Assembly (NCBI GenBank): GCA_014898415.1
Contig: RCTD01000027.1
Location: 558,001-622,000 of the forward strand
Source: Stromatinia cepivora
Taxonomy: Eukaryota; Ascomycota; Leotiomycetes; Helotiales; Sclerotiniaceae
Direction of reading: 5' to 3'
DNA length: 64,000 bases
Each line of letters starts with the position of its first letter. Position 1 is the stretch's first letter. Below, piece after piece: positions 30,456 to 40,344 of the stretch. The notes under the pieces are model-generated. The model was not told the origin of the DNA. It saw only the letters and a program-made list of their open reading frames with translations, and did no database searches. The position numbers and the translations under genes are program-made.

Positions 30456-32486
30456 CAGTAGAACTTGGTTATACCGGACTGGGATATACCGGAATCTTGG
30501 ATATACCAGAATTTTTTCTCCTTTTTTCCGAAATTTATATAGGAATACCGGAATTTCGATGAAAACCGGAATACTGGACTGAATTGACTGAATTCCAGTA
30601 TAAATTTTTATTATTGATCAATATGCTATGTGCTAATAAAGATGAATCTTTGAATATAACGACATTATCGTTGTTGTCGTCGTCATCGTCGAAAAAGCCG
30701 AAAAGAATCGATCACCATAACCCTCGAATCAATTCATCAAATCAACAAAAAAAAGCTTTAAGAGTATAATGGCAAAATCCTAAATACAGGAAAAGGAGGT
30801 ATGATGATGTAATAGCATGGTATAAAGTTCAATATGGTATAGAGTTGAAGAAATCGATTATTAGTGATCTTTTAAGTACGAAATTCGAATAACTCGATCG
30901 AATAGAATTCATATAATACAAATTAAATCAATATAAGACTCGGCCTCCTGTATACCCTGCTCTCGAAGAAGCTCTGTTTGAATGGCAGATTCGATACAAT
31001 CGTCATTCTGATGCAGGATCTATTACAAGCAATATTTTACATCTAAAAGCTATAGAATTCTGGAAAAAGCTTTTTGAATATAAGAATAAACCTCTGCCAT
31101 TCGATAAAGAGAAGATTTAATCAACTAGCTTTATTGATAGTTTCAAGAGATGTAGTTCTATATAAGAAAGACATCGATTCGATGAAAAAGCTTTTGTAGA
31201 TATAGGCCCTGAATCAAAGGCTATAATAAAAAAGATACAATATATTGCAGTTTCATACAATACAGATGATGTCTATAATTACAATGAAACAAAGCTTTTT
31301 TGGAGAGATAGGCCAGATTGTATACTTTCTATATTCGAATCTACCAGCAGAAAAAAGGAAAAAAACTCGATTCACAGTATTCCTTATTAGTAATTCTACA
31401 AACATTTATAAGCTCCCCCTATGGATTATTGAAAAAACACGTATTTTATAAACATTTAGAAGATCAGGGTTGACAACTTTCGATGACTTAAGGATGAAAT
31501 ATCGATCGAATTCGAAGTCTTGGATAAATAATGGGATTTTCGTTGAATATCTTATATGGTTCGATAGGATTATGAAGCAGATGAAAAAGAAGGCTTTGCT
31601 TATTATGGACAACTTCTTTGTACACGAATTAACTGCCACTACTCTTCTTGAAGTTAGCAAGCTATACAATACGAAGATTATATAATTGCCCCCAAATTCT
31701 ACATCTAAATTTCAACCTCTTGATCAAAACATTATACAGAATTGGAAGTTCCACCTACAACGACGAGCTATCAGATTCATGGTTGAATGCTTTGATAATG
31801 ATCTGAATTATTCTAAAGAGCTTGATATTCTAAAAGTGATTAGATGGGGGATATTAGCTTGGGAAGACATCAAAACAAATACTATTTCGAATTGCTGGGA
31901 TAAATCACAATGCATCAACCTGGGATCACAACCCTCGACACTATTGACGATATGGCAAGGTTCTGAAGAGGCTTTAAAGTCTTTACGCCTTATTTTAATA
32001 CAGTTAAAGCACCAAGGCATTATAGCTAGTGTCCCCGATGTACAAAAATATGTTTCACCTTATTCAGAGTATATTATTGAAAGCGATAACAATCTGGATA
32101 CTCTAGTTGATAATATTATTCAAGTTAGAGAGGTAATTGAAGAAGACGAAGAAGATGATAGAGTAGGGGAAGAGATTGAACCTCCTATTAGTGATTTTAA
32201 AGCTCTTGAAACTATTCAGATTCTAATTAAATATCAAAAACAGTAAAATATTCCTGATATGAATCTAATTAAGAATCTATGCAAGAGAGAATGTGAAGTA
32301 GAGCTTAAATCTGATCAAGGGAGAATGTAAGATATTATATTAGATTACTTTAATATAGAATGAAATTGATGATTTTGAGCTGTATAATGTTGATGCCTTG
32401 ATGCCTTACCATTTTTATACCGGAATCTTGGATATACCGGATTTGATTAGTCGAAAATCTCAGTCCGGTATAACCAAGTTCTACTG
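30456..32486 (+). mobile_element. pogo-type (Tc1/mariner superfamily) DNA transposon
   Basis: Left end CAGTAGAACTTGGTTATACC (30456) is the exact inverse of the right end, with 25 matching terminal bases. TIR-like CGGAATCTTGGATATACC units repeat just inside both ends. Flanked by TA on both sides (30454-30455 and 32487-32488), the duplication made by this superfamily. Length 2031 bp. Contains a decayed transposase on the plus strand. Confidence 0.9.
30584..32246 (+). pseudogene. pogo/DDE_1 transposase, multiply broken
   Basis: In order: a CENP-B-type HTH (YDDVIAWYKVQYGIELKKSI), the middle region with YNYNETKLFWRDRPDCILSI (first catalytic Asp region, expected YNADE), RKKEKNS, PLWIIEKT, KKALLIMDNFFVHE (second Asp) and NSTSKFQPLDQNIIQNWK (third catalytic Asp). 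The blocks lie in different frames and are separated by stops at ~30768, 30892, 31118, 31390 and 31449. The C-terminal piece 31686-32246 is continuous. Cannot make a functional enzyme. Many stops are TAA/TAG from CAA/CAG-like positions. Confidence 0.85.
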
Positions 32487-32544
32487 TAGTTTTGAACTTA
32501 GGAAATGGTCAATGCTCGAGATTCAAGCGATTAATGAGCTACTT

Positions 32545-33591
32545 TGCACTTTCAAAATTTATTCGCTCATACCCATTTTAGAAACCGCCTTTCAAGCCAT
32601 CAAAGCACAGTATTCGCATATATCGAATAGAACTACCATTACGGCAACCGAACATGAGACCGTTCGATATCAATCTCCTAACAGTTTTCCGGAACAATCA
32701 GTACAACAAAACGATCACCGGTTTCGATGCGATATTATCCCATCACTACCTAGTCCGCACTTATCTATTATTGATCGCGAACCTGCTATCGATGCTAATC
32801 CGATCAACTCTTATAGCAATTCTAATTCGATAGATGTATTATTGAATGCAGCAGATTATATTGCGGGGTCCACACAGAGCCAGCAGTTGCCGATTACCGG
32901 AAACTCGTCAATCCAAATCACCAATGAAGCGGTACTCAATGGTTATGAACAAGATTCTATTGCTGGTGAACAGATAGAATTTGAAAGCAGTAGAGGGGAG
33001 AAAAGAGGTTCAGAGACACAGGCCGAAGTGTGCAACTCACCTAGCAAACAAAGGCGCATTGGTTCATTTTTAGGTCTTGATTCACTCCTTTCCTAGCCGA
33101 AAAATAAAATTACATATGACCAAGGAGGAGCGATGGGGAATCCAATTTCGGGAGAGGCGAATTTCGGCGCGGTGCTGTACATAGCGGAAATGGCCGAGGT
33201 GTGCAAGTTGGAGAGTATTCTTGGAGCGTACCTTTTCAATAATCTACAACAAGAAAAGCAATGTGGAAAATATACTGACGCTATACGTTTGCGTTTTGCT
33301 GATTGCCTTGGCGGAGATTTCAAATTGGAGATCTGGTTATGCTCGTCTATCAGACAAGCTATCTTGCAAGTAAAAATGGGGTTGTTTGAAGACCTGAGGA
33401 ATATATTGGGTGATTATCTTTTTGAGGGCATGAAGACCAGCAATTGTAGAGAAGAAGAGGAGGCAGAGGGGAAAGCAGATTGCACCGATGCTGTTAACAT
33501 AGTTGGTGATGATGAAAACGATTGCAAGATGGAAGTGATGTTGAGTTTCGAAGCAGGAGGAAATTTTCATAACTATTGCTTTCTTTCTTAG
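32545..33591 (+). CDS. hypothetical module-family protein (paralogue of 24865-26104)
   Basis: Two frames that belong together. 32505-33096 carries a helical N-terminus (LEIQAINELLCTFKIYSLIP), a disordered part, NEAVLNGYEQDSIAGEQIEF and a basic SPSKQRR, closely similar to the minus-strand copy (NEVALDGCERNFIAGEQ; PPNKRRC). After TAG 33096, 33133-33591 carries two modules, one with LESILGAYLFNNLQQEKQCG ending DFKLEIWL, the other with NILGDYLFEGMK ending DCKMEVMLSFEAGG. The stop or intron between them decides whether the gene is whole. The first frame overlaps the right TIR of the pogo element. Family unknown to me. Confidence 0.45.
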
Positions 33592-33861
33592 CTAGCCCTT
33601 CGTTGCCTTCAATCTGAAAACTGTCTTTATCACAAGGACCTGCTTCCCCGCGAGAAGCATTTTATCTTCTGTATCCTGACTTGTCCGATAGGCATCGTAA
33701 CCTGGAGCTATAACTATGCTGCCACTTTCATCCTTGGTCGCAGTGAAACTATGATATTCAAGATATTCATAATCGCCGTTAATAGTCTGTTCAGCCTGCA
33801 TTCTTTGCATTAGAATTGGTACAATTGTGGAGATGGATAAAGCCAAGCTCACCTCAGGCAT
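33592..33861 (-). CDS. hypothetical 89-residue protein
   Basis: ATG at 33861, stop directly abutting the end of the preceding plus-strand gene. Reads MPEVSLALSISTIVPILMQR, GDYEYLEYHSFTATKDESGS and DKMLLAGKQVLVIKTVFRLK. Balanced composition and beta-strand periodicity support a real product. A weak hydrophobic N-terminus is present. Not recognised. Confidence 0.4.
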   Translation of the reverse strand: MPEVSLALSISTIVPILMQRMQAEQTINGDYEYLEYHSFTATKDESGSIVIAPGYDAYRTSQDTEDKMLLAGKQVLVIKTVFRLKATKG

Positions 33862-34435
33862 TGTAATTCTCTACTGTATTCTCAGATTCAAAACCTATGC
33901 TCTAAATTCTTCTTTTTTTGTAGCAACACAGATCAGCAATGGTAGCAGAAATGCCTAAGGGGATACACACCACGCTGACGAGGTTGGTAAGAAGTGTCAA
34001 GTTAGATGCTGGTGCGTTTGTTAAGGCTTGAGGCGGTTGAATTTGGCTGCTACGCAGTTAGCGATACCGGCAGATATAGGTAGCGGAACGCATACCACCG
34101 AAGTTTTTTAATCGAGATGAAGTTGATGAGCAGGGTTAGAGGCTCGATGTAGGGATGAATGCTCGATATCGATGTGGTGTAATAATGCCCAATGTCGATA
34201 GAGGGGCCGGGGTTGTTAAAAGATAAATTATTTTGCGCACAACAGACGATGTCGAATCTTGAAATAGAAGGCGAATTCCGAGTTTTGATGAAAGTCGAGA
34301 AAGCTTTGGTGCAAGAATATAGAAGATATTGAGTGAGAAAAGAATGCGGTGTTATCAAAATGTGAACAAAGTAAAAGAGTTTGTGGGGTCTATCGTTATG
34401 CTTATGTCATGTGCCGGTAAACTTAAGCTGCGGAG
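33862..34435. other. no gene seen
   Basis: Mixed-composition spacer left of the second copy of the helicase unit. The minus frame 34358-34050 is not convincing. Confidence 0.35.
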
Positions 34436-35162
34436 TAGTCTAGTTTTCACATCGACCTTCTTCTAGAGTTTTACACTATTTTTTGATTGGATATTTTAAG
34501 CGAACTCTTTCAAAAAATCTAATTAGTTATCTTCTAAATAATGTATATCAGACCCTCACCAAAATATACTTTATATAATAAATTTTCAATTATTGCATTT
34601 ATAGATAATTTGTTACATGATATAGAATCTGCTGGTCGAAGAAATGTAGATCTATCATTTGATCCATTTTCTAATCCCCTTAAACCTCTAATTGGCCATA
34701 GTGCAGAATTGATTTCTCCACCCCCTCCCACCCTCAATTTTGATATCTCCCAATTTTCATTCTAGTAAGCTGTAAATGATATTGAAGCTTGATCCAAACC
34801 ATCAAACATGATAGAATTAAATTTAATCTTATTTAAAGCACCTTTTTGACGACCTTTATATACTTTGATAAGTCTTTGTGATGATGAAGCTGAACCGGAA
34901 GGATCATTGGATATACGAATATCTATAATTTATAAGTAAAAATATAATAAATAAAGGGTTTTATACTTTGGGTATGTTTATAGTATCTGTAATCCATTTT
35001 ATAGTATCTAATCCCATTTCAAAATTATTTTGTGATGAAGTTATTCTATTCGACGTGTAAAATTTATCTTTCCGGGTTGGAAATCTAACTTATAAATATA
35101 ATGATCAAATCAATACCAATTGGAATTTTATAAAAGTAAAAAGTGCAAAATGTAAATAAATA
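34436..35162. mobile_element. internally deleted copy of the helicase/DUF6589 unit
   Basis: 34436-34787 matches 11941-12273 and 34788-35162 matches 18577-18957, so 6303 bases (12274-18576) are missing. The junction reads GATATTGAAG|CTTGATCC, with little microhomology. Left part keeps the helicase N-terminal frame (IRPSPKYTLYNKFSIIAF versus IRPALKHTLHDKFSIIAL in the long copy). Right part keeps the DUF6589 first exon and intron, but its ATG has become ATA. Differences from the long copy are nearly all transitions, for example GAGGGTCTAGTCGGCCG versus AAAAAATCTAATTAGTTA. Non-autonomous derivative hit by RIP. Confidence 0.75.
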
Positions 35163-35659
35163 ATATATCTATCTATAGTATAATTTTCGATTAATAATTA
35201 TAATGTAATATAGTTGAATGAAGCTAATATGTATATAAAAATGGGCGAAAAGTGGGTTCAAAATACGCGATTTAGGAATTAGCTGACTAGACTCTCCTTG
35301 GCGGAGATATTAAAAATCACATAACCGATGCCTCGAGAGTCAGGCACCCGCTAGACTAGTTGAGGAGGGGTGAATAGAACCCAATACAAAAACCCAAAAA
35401 ATGCGTTTGGATTCTATCTCAAATTGGGAAATGACAGCTTCATGTCTTTTTTCGCAATAGAATTTTGGACCATCTGTTATAGCCCGAAAATCACATTTAT
35501 TAGTTCGCATTTAGGCTTCGATGGTGAAAAGTTGAGATGCCTTTGGTTTCTGGCTAGGTATCTTTTACATAAGCCCATACAAGCTAACGCTAAACCCCAC
35601 CTTACAATCCTAAACCACCCCTGCGAGCAAATAACCCGGCAAAGTAATAGTAGTATTTT
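35163..35659. other. no gene seen
   Basis: Contains CTAGACT at 35288 and CTAGACTA at 35351, which echo the left end TAGTCTAG of the deleted unit. No supported gene; the frame at 35370-35663 lacks features. Confidence 0.35.
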
Positions 35660-35771
35660 CTAAAAATGCAAGATACTTAAACCATTATTCTTGAGTGTGA
35701 CATCCAGCTCCCAGAGCTCCTCAAGCTCCTTGTCACGTGATGTCGAATCTTGTGATTCGTGACATTATCAT
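35660..35771 (+). repeat. L6 LTR 3' fragment followed by a GTGATTCGTGACA end
   Basis: 35666-35703 (AAGATACTTAAACCATTATT, CTTGAGTGTGACA) matches the last bases of the L6 solo LTR. It is followed by ~65 bases ending TGTGATTCGTGACA, which resembles the L1 LTR terminus. Looks like a join of two LTR pieces. Confidence 0.5.
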
Positions 35772-37591
35772 CATTTGGTTTCAATGTTGAAGTATCTACA
35801 TATATTACTGTCAGATGTATAACTTTGTTTCTAGCATTTTTGAGAGATCATTAAATCCTAATCTTATTCTTAATCTTGTTTCTAAATAAAGACCTGTAAT
35901 AATATATTCATACTATCAGCCGGTAAACATATTCTACTTACACATTAATGCAGGCCTATACCGGTAATTCGCATTTGACAATTGACGAATTAGGATTCGA
36001 TGCTTTTAGGTGTTTCCCATCAAGATCGCCATACTCGTTGCTTAAGTAATGGGCAAAGTGAGTATAACAGCCTCATATCTGATCGGCAAAGAGTTTCCTT
36101 TTATAATATAACAGGATCAGTACCGCTAACAGAGGCGATCGAAGGATTCGAAGTCGCATTCTGCTTATTTGCCTTTGTGTAATCGTCAATTTTATGTTCA
36201 ACCGTATTGATAATTTGCTTACATAGATTATTGACCTCAAATATCCTTATCTTTATTTTATTATTTTTGACCATAAATATCCAAGATTCAATTTTATAAT
36301 ATAGATTTTTATTCCCTTAACGATAATAGTAATGAATTCTTTAAACTAAAATATCTGTATGATAATTCGGTTTTAAGAAGCCAATTGATATAACCTTTAT
36401 TAAAATCAATCCTACAATAAAAAATAAACTAATCGAAATAATATATCTAATAATTTTCTATTCCTCGATTAGTATTTTGTAATCGATATCGATATAAAAT
36501 CTTGCTAATACAATATTGATTTTCATTTGACCCAAAGATTTGTATAAAAAAATAACATTTTTAATTTCGATTTTAAAGATATATATCATTTATTAAAACT
36601 CTTGAATTAATATTTCATTATAATCCTATAAATAAAAGTTTAAGTATATTAGGTATATGATATAAGTGTGACGCACAAGAGCCGTAGTAGAGCTGAATAA
36701 ACAGGGTCAATTATGTTCCTTAGAATCTACAACTGAAGAACTATGGCTCGTAAAGAGCGACTAGATATATATACACAAATACCCATTCGTAAGCTGCGGG
36801 GCTGTGCGTATGCGTTATTAGGGTCACCATTTTACCATATTAAATCGTATGATTCGTAACGCATGCGCACGGATGATCAGCTCATAAATTGACATGGGAG
36901 ATAAGGGGTATCACGTGGTTAGCCTCCTGTGGTTCACGATTCGTGACAATAAGCATCTACAAAGAAATAGGAATAAAAGATTTGTTTTACTAATTTATTT
37001 TCAATATCAATAAAATGTTTATATTTATTAATCTTTTTCTTAATCTTACAAAGTTTGCCTAAAGATGTAACAATTTCCTTCAAATATTTGAAATACAGAT
37101 CTATATCTATTTCTTGTTTCCATTTCAGGTTTTTTCTTATAATTTTTTTTACCTATTTTTCTTCTATCAATTTCAATAGATTACCATCGTTATTGGTAAA
37201 CTCCAAGAGATATAAAAATAATATATATAATCGAAAATGATAATAGATATTAATATTAGTTTTGTTTAATAACTTATATCCTTTGAGATGATCATATCGA
37301 ACAAGATATTTTGTTTAATACTTCTTTTCCCGATCCTCTAACCTTTTAAATTCTTTTTGATCAAAAGAGTCAACCCTAAGAATCCAGTATAATCCGTTAT
37401 TACATTTGATATCGAAATAAAGATTGTATAATATAATAACAGATTTTTCATCAAGAAGATTATTATTCGTAATCCATCGAATTATAAATTTCTCAATTAA
37501 CAAACTAAACCTCGAAATTATATCTTTAAAGATATCTTGAATATTAATAAATCTGCTTTCAATTCATTTCTTCCATTACTCATTAAGATCC
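35772..37591. other. AT-rich, RIP-like DNA, no gene seen (apart from the L1 solo LTR)
   Basis: Very high AT content with frames broken by stops throughout. Short minus-strand pieces such as LLDEKSVIILYNLYFDIKCN (37450) hint at an old transposase or other gene but cannot be named. Confidence 0.4.
36667..36948 (+). repeat. solo LTR, family L1, with ATAAG target duplication
   Basis: 282 bp from TGTGACGCACAAGAGCC to GATTCGTGACA. Flanks 36662-36666 and 36949-36953 are both ATAAG. Best copy of the family; ~90% similar by eye to 1596-1868. Confidence 0.92.
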
Positions 37592-37900
37592 TGTCACGGA
37601 AAGCCCTGTGATCCCCTGTATCCTATAAAGGATCAAAGTGTATATTTTCCAATAGGAATGAAGGATCTTTTAATTCTTATTAATTTATTAATTGATAAGA
37701 TGATCTTGATATACTAATAAACAAAGATCTAGTTTAATTAAAATATATATCGGTTAGATAATCATTTATTTGTTCTATATATATAGCTCTTGATTCATAT
37801 AATCAAGAGCAAATCATTCAATTTTTTTATTCTATCAATCATGTGTACCATCTATTCCCCGATCCCTGAAAGTGCTCTGTAATTATACTATCCCGTGATA
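37592..37900 (+). repeat. solo LTR, family L3, with GATCC target duplication
   Basis: 309 bp from TGTCACGGAAAGCCCTG to CTATCCCGTGATA. The final CA is now TA, a C-to-T change. Flanks 37587-37591 and 37901-37905 are both GATCC. A second copy in the opposite orientation is at 38776-39084. Confidence 0.9.
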
Positions 37901-38315
37901 GATCCTGCAATTCATTACATATCCAATTTTGCAAAACTATATCCTCCCTCCAATTATCGCAATATATCAATTGAACAAAACCAGAAATATTCAACAGCCC
38001 TATTATCAAAGATATACCATTTAATAATACTAATACAATTCAATAATAGATTTGATATCTACAATTATATAGCAATTTCGTTTTATTCTTGATATATTAT
38101 CGCCTTTGAATATCCCGAATAACTCTAATAGATTTTATCCTTCGAAATTGGAATTCATCTTTGAATAAAAAAGAAACAATACATAACTGATAAACTAATG
38201 TTTCACATTTTTGTTATTAGGGTTTGATAATATAATATATCCTTTTTTTATTAATAAATAATTTACCTAATGATTAATATTATTATATCTTTGTATACTG
38301 AAATTTATTCAAAAA

Positions 38316-38528
38316 TTAATTAGTAAATAACTCTAATATAATAATAATAAATATATATCTATTTTGAAAATGTGATATATAAATTGACAGATTTTTCGGC
38401 CCCTCAGATTTATCCAGAGATTCATCTTCATCGTTTTGGAAAACCTCTGTACCTCTTAATAGAGCCCGTGTATTATCATTCAATTGATCGCCTCCACCAG
38501 CATTAGCAGTACTATATGCTTTGATCAA
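38316..38528 (-). pseudogene. protein fragment of unknown family between inverted L3 LTRs
   Basis: Reads IKAYSTANAGGGDQLNDNTR, ALLRGTEVFQNDEDESLDKS and EGPKNL, then loses sense. The non-AT-biased coding look amid RIP-like DNA suggests a relic of a real gene or element C-terminus. The frame continues upstream as DIPDQIL before stops. Not recognised. Confidence 0.35.
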
Positions 38529-38775
38529 AATCTGATCAGGAATGTCTTTAAAGTATTATATATACTCGATCTTCTAAACATTCAAAAGATTAAAGGGAGT
38601 AAGAATAATAGTAATATTTAATCTCTTTTTCAATCAGTAATTTGTATTATTAATAGAGTAAAGATAATCGAATCTATATATTCTATATATTTATTTATTA
38701 ATTGAATATTCGTTATATATAATATGAATCTTCGAATTAATATATATATCAATCTATATTATATTAAAGATGTAT

Positions 38776-39084
38776 TATCACGGGATAATATGACTACAGA
38801 GCACTTTCAGGGATCGGGGAATAGGTGATATACATAATTGGTAGAGTAAAAGAATTGAATGATTTGTTCTTGATTATATGAATCAAGAGCTGTATATATA
38901 GAACAAATAAATGATTATCTAGTTGATATATATTTTAATTAAACTAGATCTTTGTTTATTAGTATATCAAGATTATTTTATCAATTAATAGATTAATAAG
39001 GATTAGAAGATCCTTTATTCCGATTGGAAAGTATACGCTTTGATTCTTCGTAGGATACAGGGGATCACAGGGCTTTCCGTGACA
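38776..39084 (-). repeat. solo LTR, family L3, inverted copy
   Basis: Reverse complement of the 37592-37900 element across its full length (TATCACGGGATA ... CTTTCCGTGACA). Flanking 5-mers (TGTAT and CTATA) do not match. With its partner it forms an inverted repeat with ~309-bp arms and an 875-bp spacer. Confidence 0.85.
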
Positions 39085-39089
39085 CTATA

Positions 39090-39783
39090 TATATTATATA
39101 TATTACAACCATTAGATTTATCAATATTCTCATCTTTTAAAAATACTTATAAATATTATTTCAACAAATTGAATTCTTTATTGGATTCTTCAATAATTAG
39201 AAAGTATAATTTTCTTATTTGTTATCAGAAAACTAAAACAAAGAATTTGACAATTTATAATATCAAATCTAAATAGAAAACTTCTAATTTATAATCTCAA
39301 AATCATACTAAGCTTTTTATAAATCATTTATTGTTTGAAAATAACAACAACAAAATTCTAAATCAAAATCCTGTTTTAAATGATGATCTTCAATATCAAT
39401 GGAATATAGAATCATCTTTTATTCTATAAAAAAACCCCTCAAAAAACATTAGATCTTCAAAAATATATATATATAATAATTCAAGAAAAAGAAACCGATC
39501 TTTCAATTCGTCGATTGCTATTTTGTAAAATCATAAAAGATTTTGATATTAAGAATTATAAACTTATACAATCAAAGCATCGAATAAAACAATTGAAATA
39601 TAAATTAAAACAGATTATATCTAAAAAAAGACGAATAATAAAAACTAATCCGAATTCGAGATTTGCAAGGATTAAAACTATTCGGGGAACGCAAATTGAG
39701 ATTAAGGATTGTGAAATTGAAGAAAATGATTCTAATAATGATTATGAAATAAATACTATAGAAGATTTTATTGAAATAAAATA
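39090..39783 (+). pseudogene. pogo/DDE_1 transposase C-terminal relic
   Basis: Contains LQPLDLSIFSSFKNTYKYYF at its start (the region of the third catalytic Asp) and NSRFARIKTIRGTQIEIKDC near its end, both typical of the C-terminus of Fot/pogo transposases. Many stops in between, and strong AT bias. The upstream two thirds are missing; the inverted L3 LTR ends six bases before it, so the LTR probably landed in it. Confidence 0.6.
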
Positions 39784-39953
39784 ATTATTGAATTATTAAA
39801 GTTTAAAATTTATATAATGATATTTTCGAGGTGACCCAAAATAGGGGGTGGCCCGAAAATGGGGTATTAGACTTACCGGCTGCATACTTGAAAGCTGAGA
39901 CCCTAGGGTGATATAGAATGTACAACCCTGTCTAAACACTTCAGAACGACAAA
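39784..39953. other. TIR-like sequence at 39830-39875
   Basis: GGTGGCCCGAAAATGGGGTA resembles the GTGGCCGGAAAGTAGGGGT terminal repeat of the fold-back element at 47396-48508. Could be one end of a related element. Weak. Confidence 0.3.
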
Positions 39954-40303
39954 TTTTACGGCGTATACAATCCCTAGACATGTGCAAGTGCCTAGAGGTC
40001 GGTTTAGAAGCTGGGGGGGTTTCTACTAAAGGTCAAGCAGGGACTGTGGTTCGTTATATGTAACAAATGTATTGTATGGTAACTATAATATTCAAACTAA
40101 TGATTGATCTTGAGCACAAAGCTCTACATTAAGGAAACTCAATCCTGATTATATAGACCTTTTGGCACCTCCCGCGGTTCTATCGATACATCACGTAGCA
40201 CTAGTCACACGACTGCACCCTGACTCGTAAATTCTACTATGGCATGCAAGCCATCGAGCCTAAGGTCCCGCTAATCACCTGAACTATGGCTATTGTTGTA
40301 ACA
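39954..40303 (+). repeat. L2 LTR, diverged copy
   Basis: Aligns with the L2 LTR from TTTTACGGCG (expected TGTTACGATG) to the end TTGTTGTAACA, sharing GTCAAGCAGGGACT, ATGATTGATCTTGAGCAC and CCTGATTATATAGACCTT. No matching target duplication (ACAAA and CTAAT). Confidence 0.75.
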
Positions 40304-40344
40304 CTAATCTGCCTTCACTTCCTCACTTCTTGGCTTCATAATTA

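Noticed and set aside
34430..35306. GCGGAG as a 6-bp target duplication of the deleted copy
   Set aside because: The right-hand GCGGAG at 35301 is ~140 bases beyond the end of homology to the long copy; probably coincidence.
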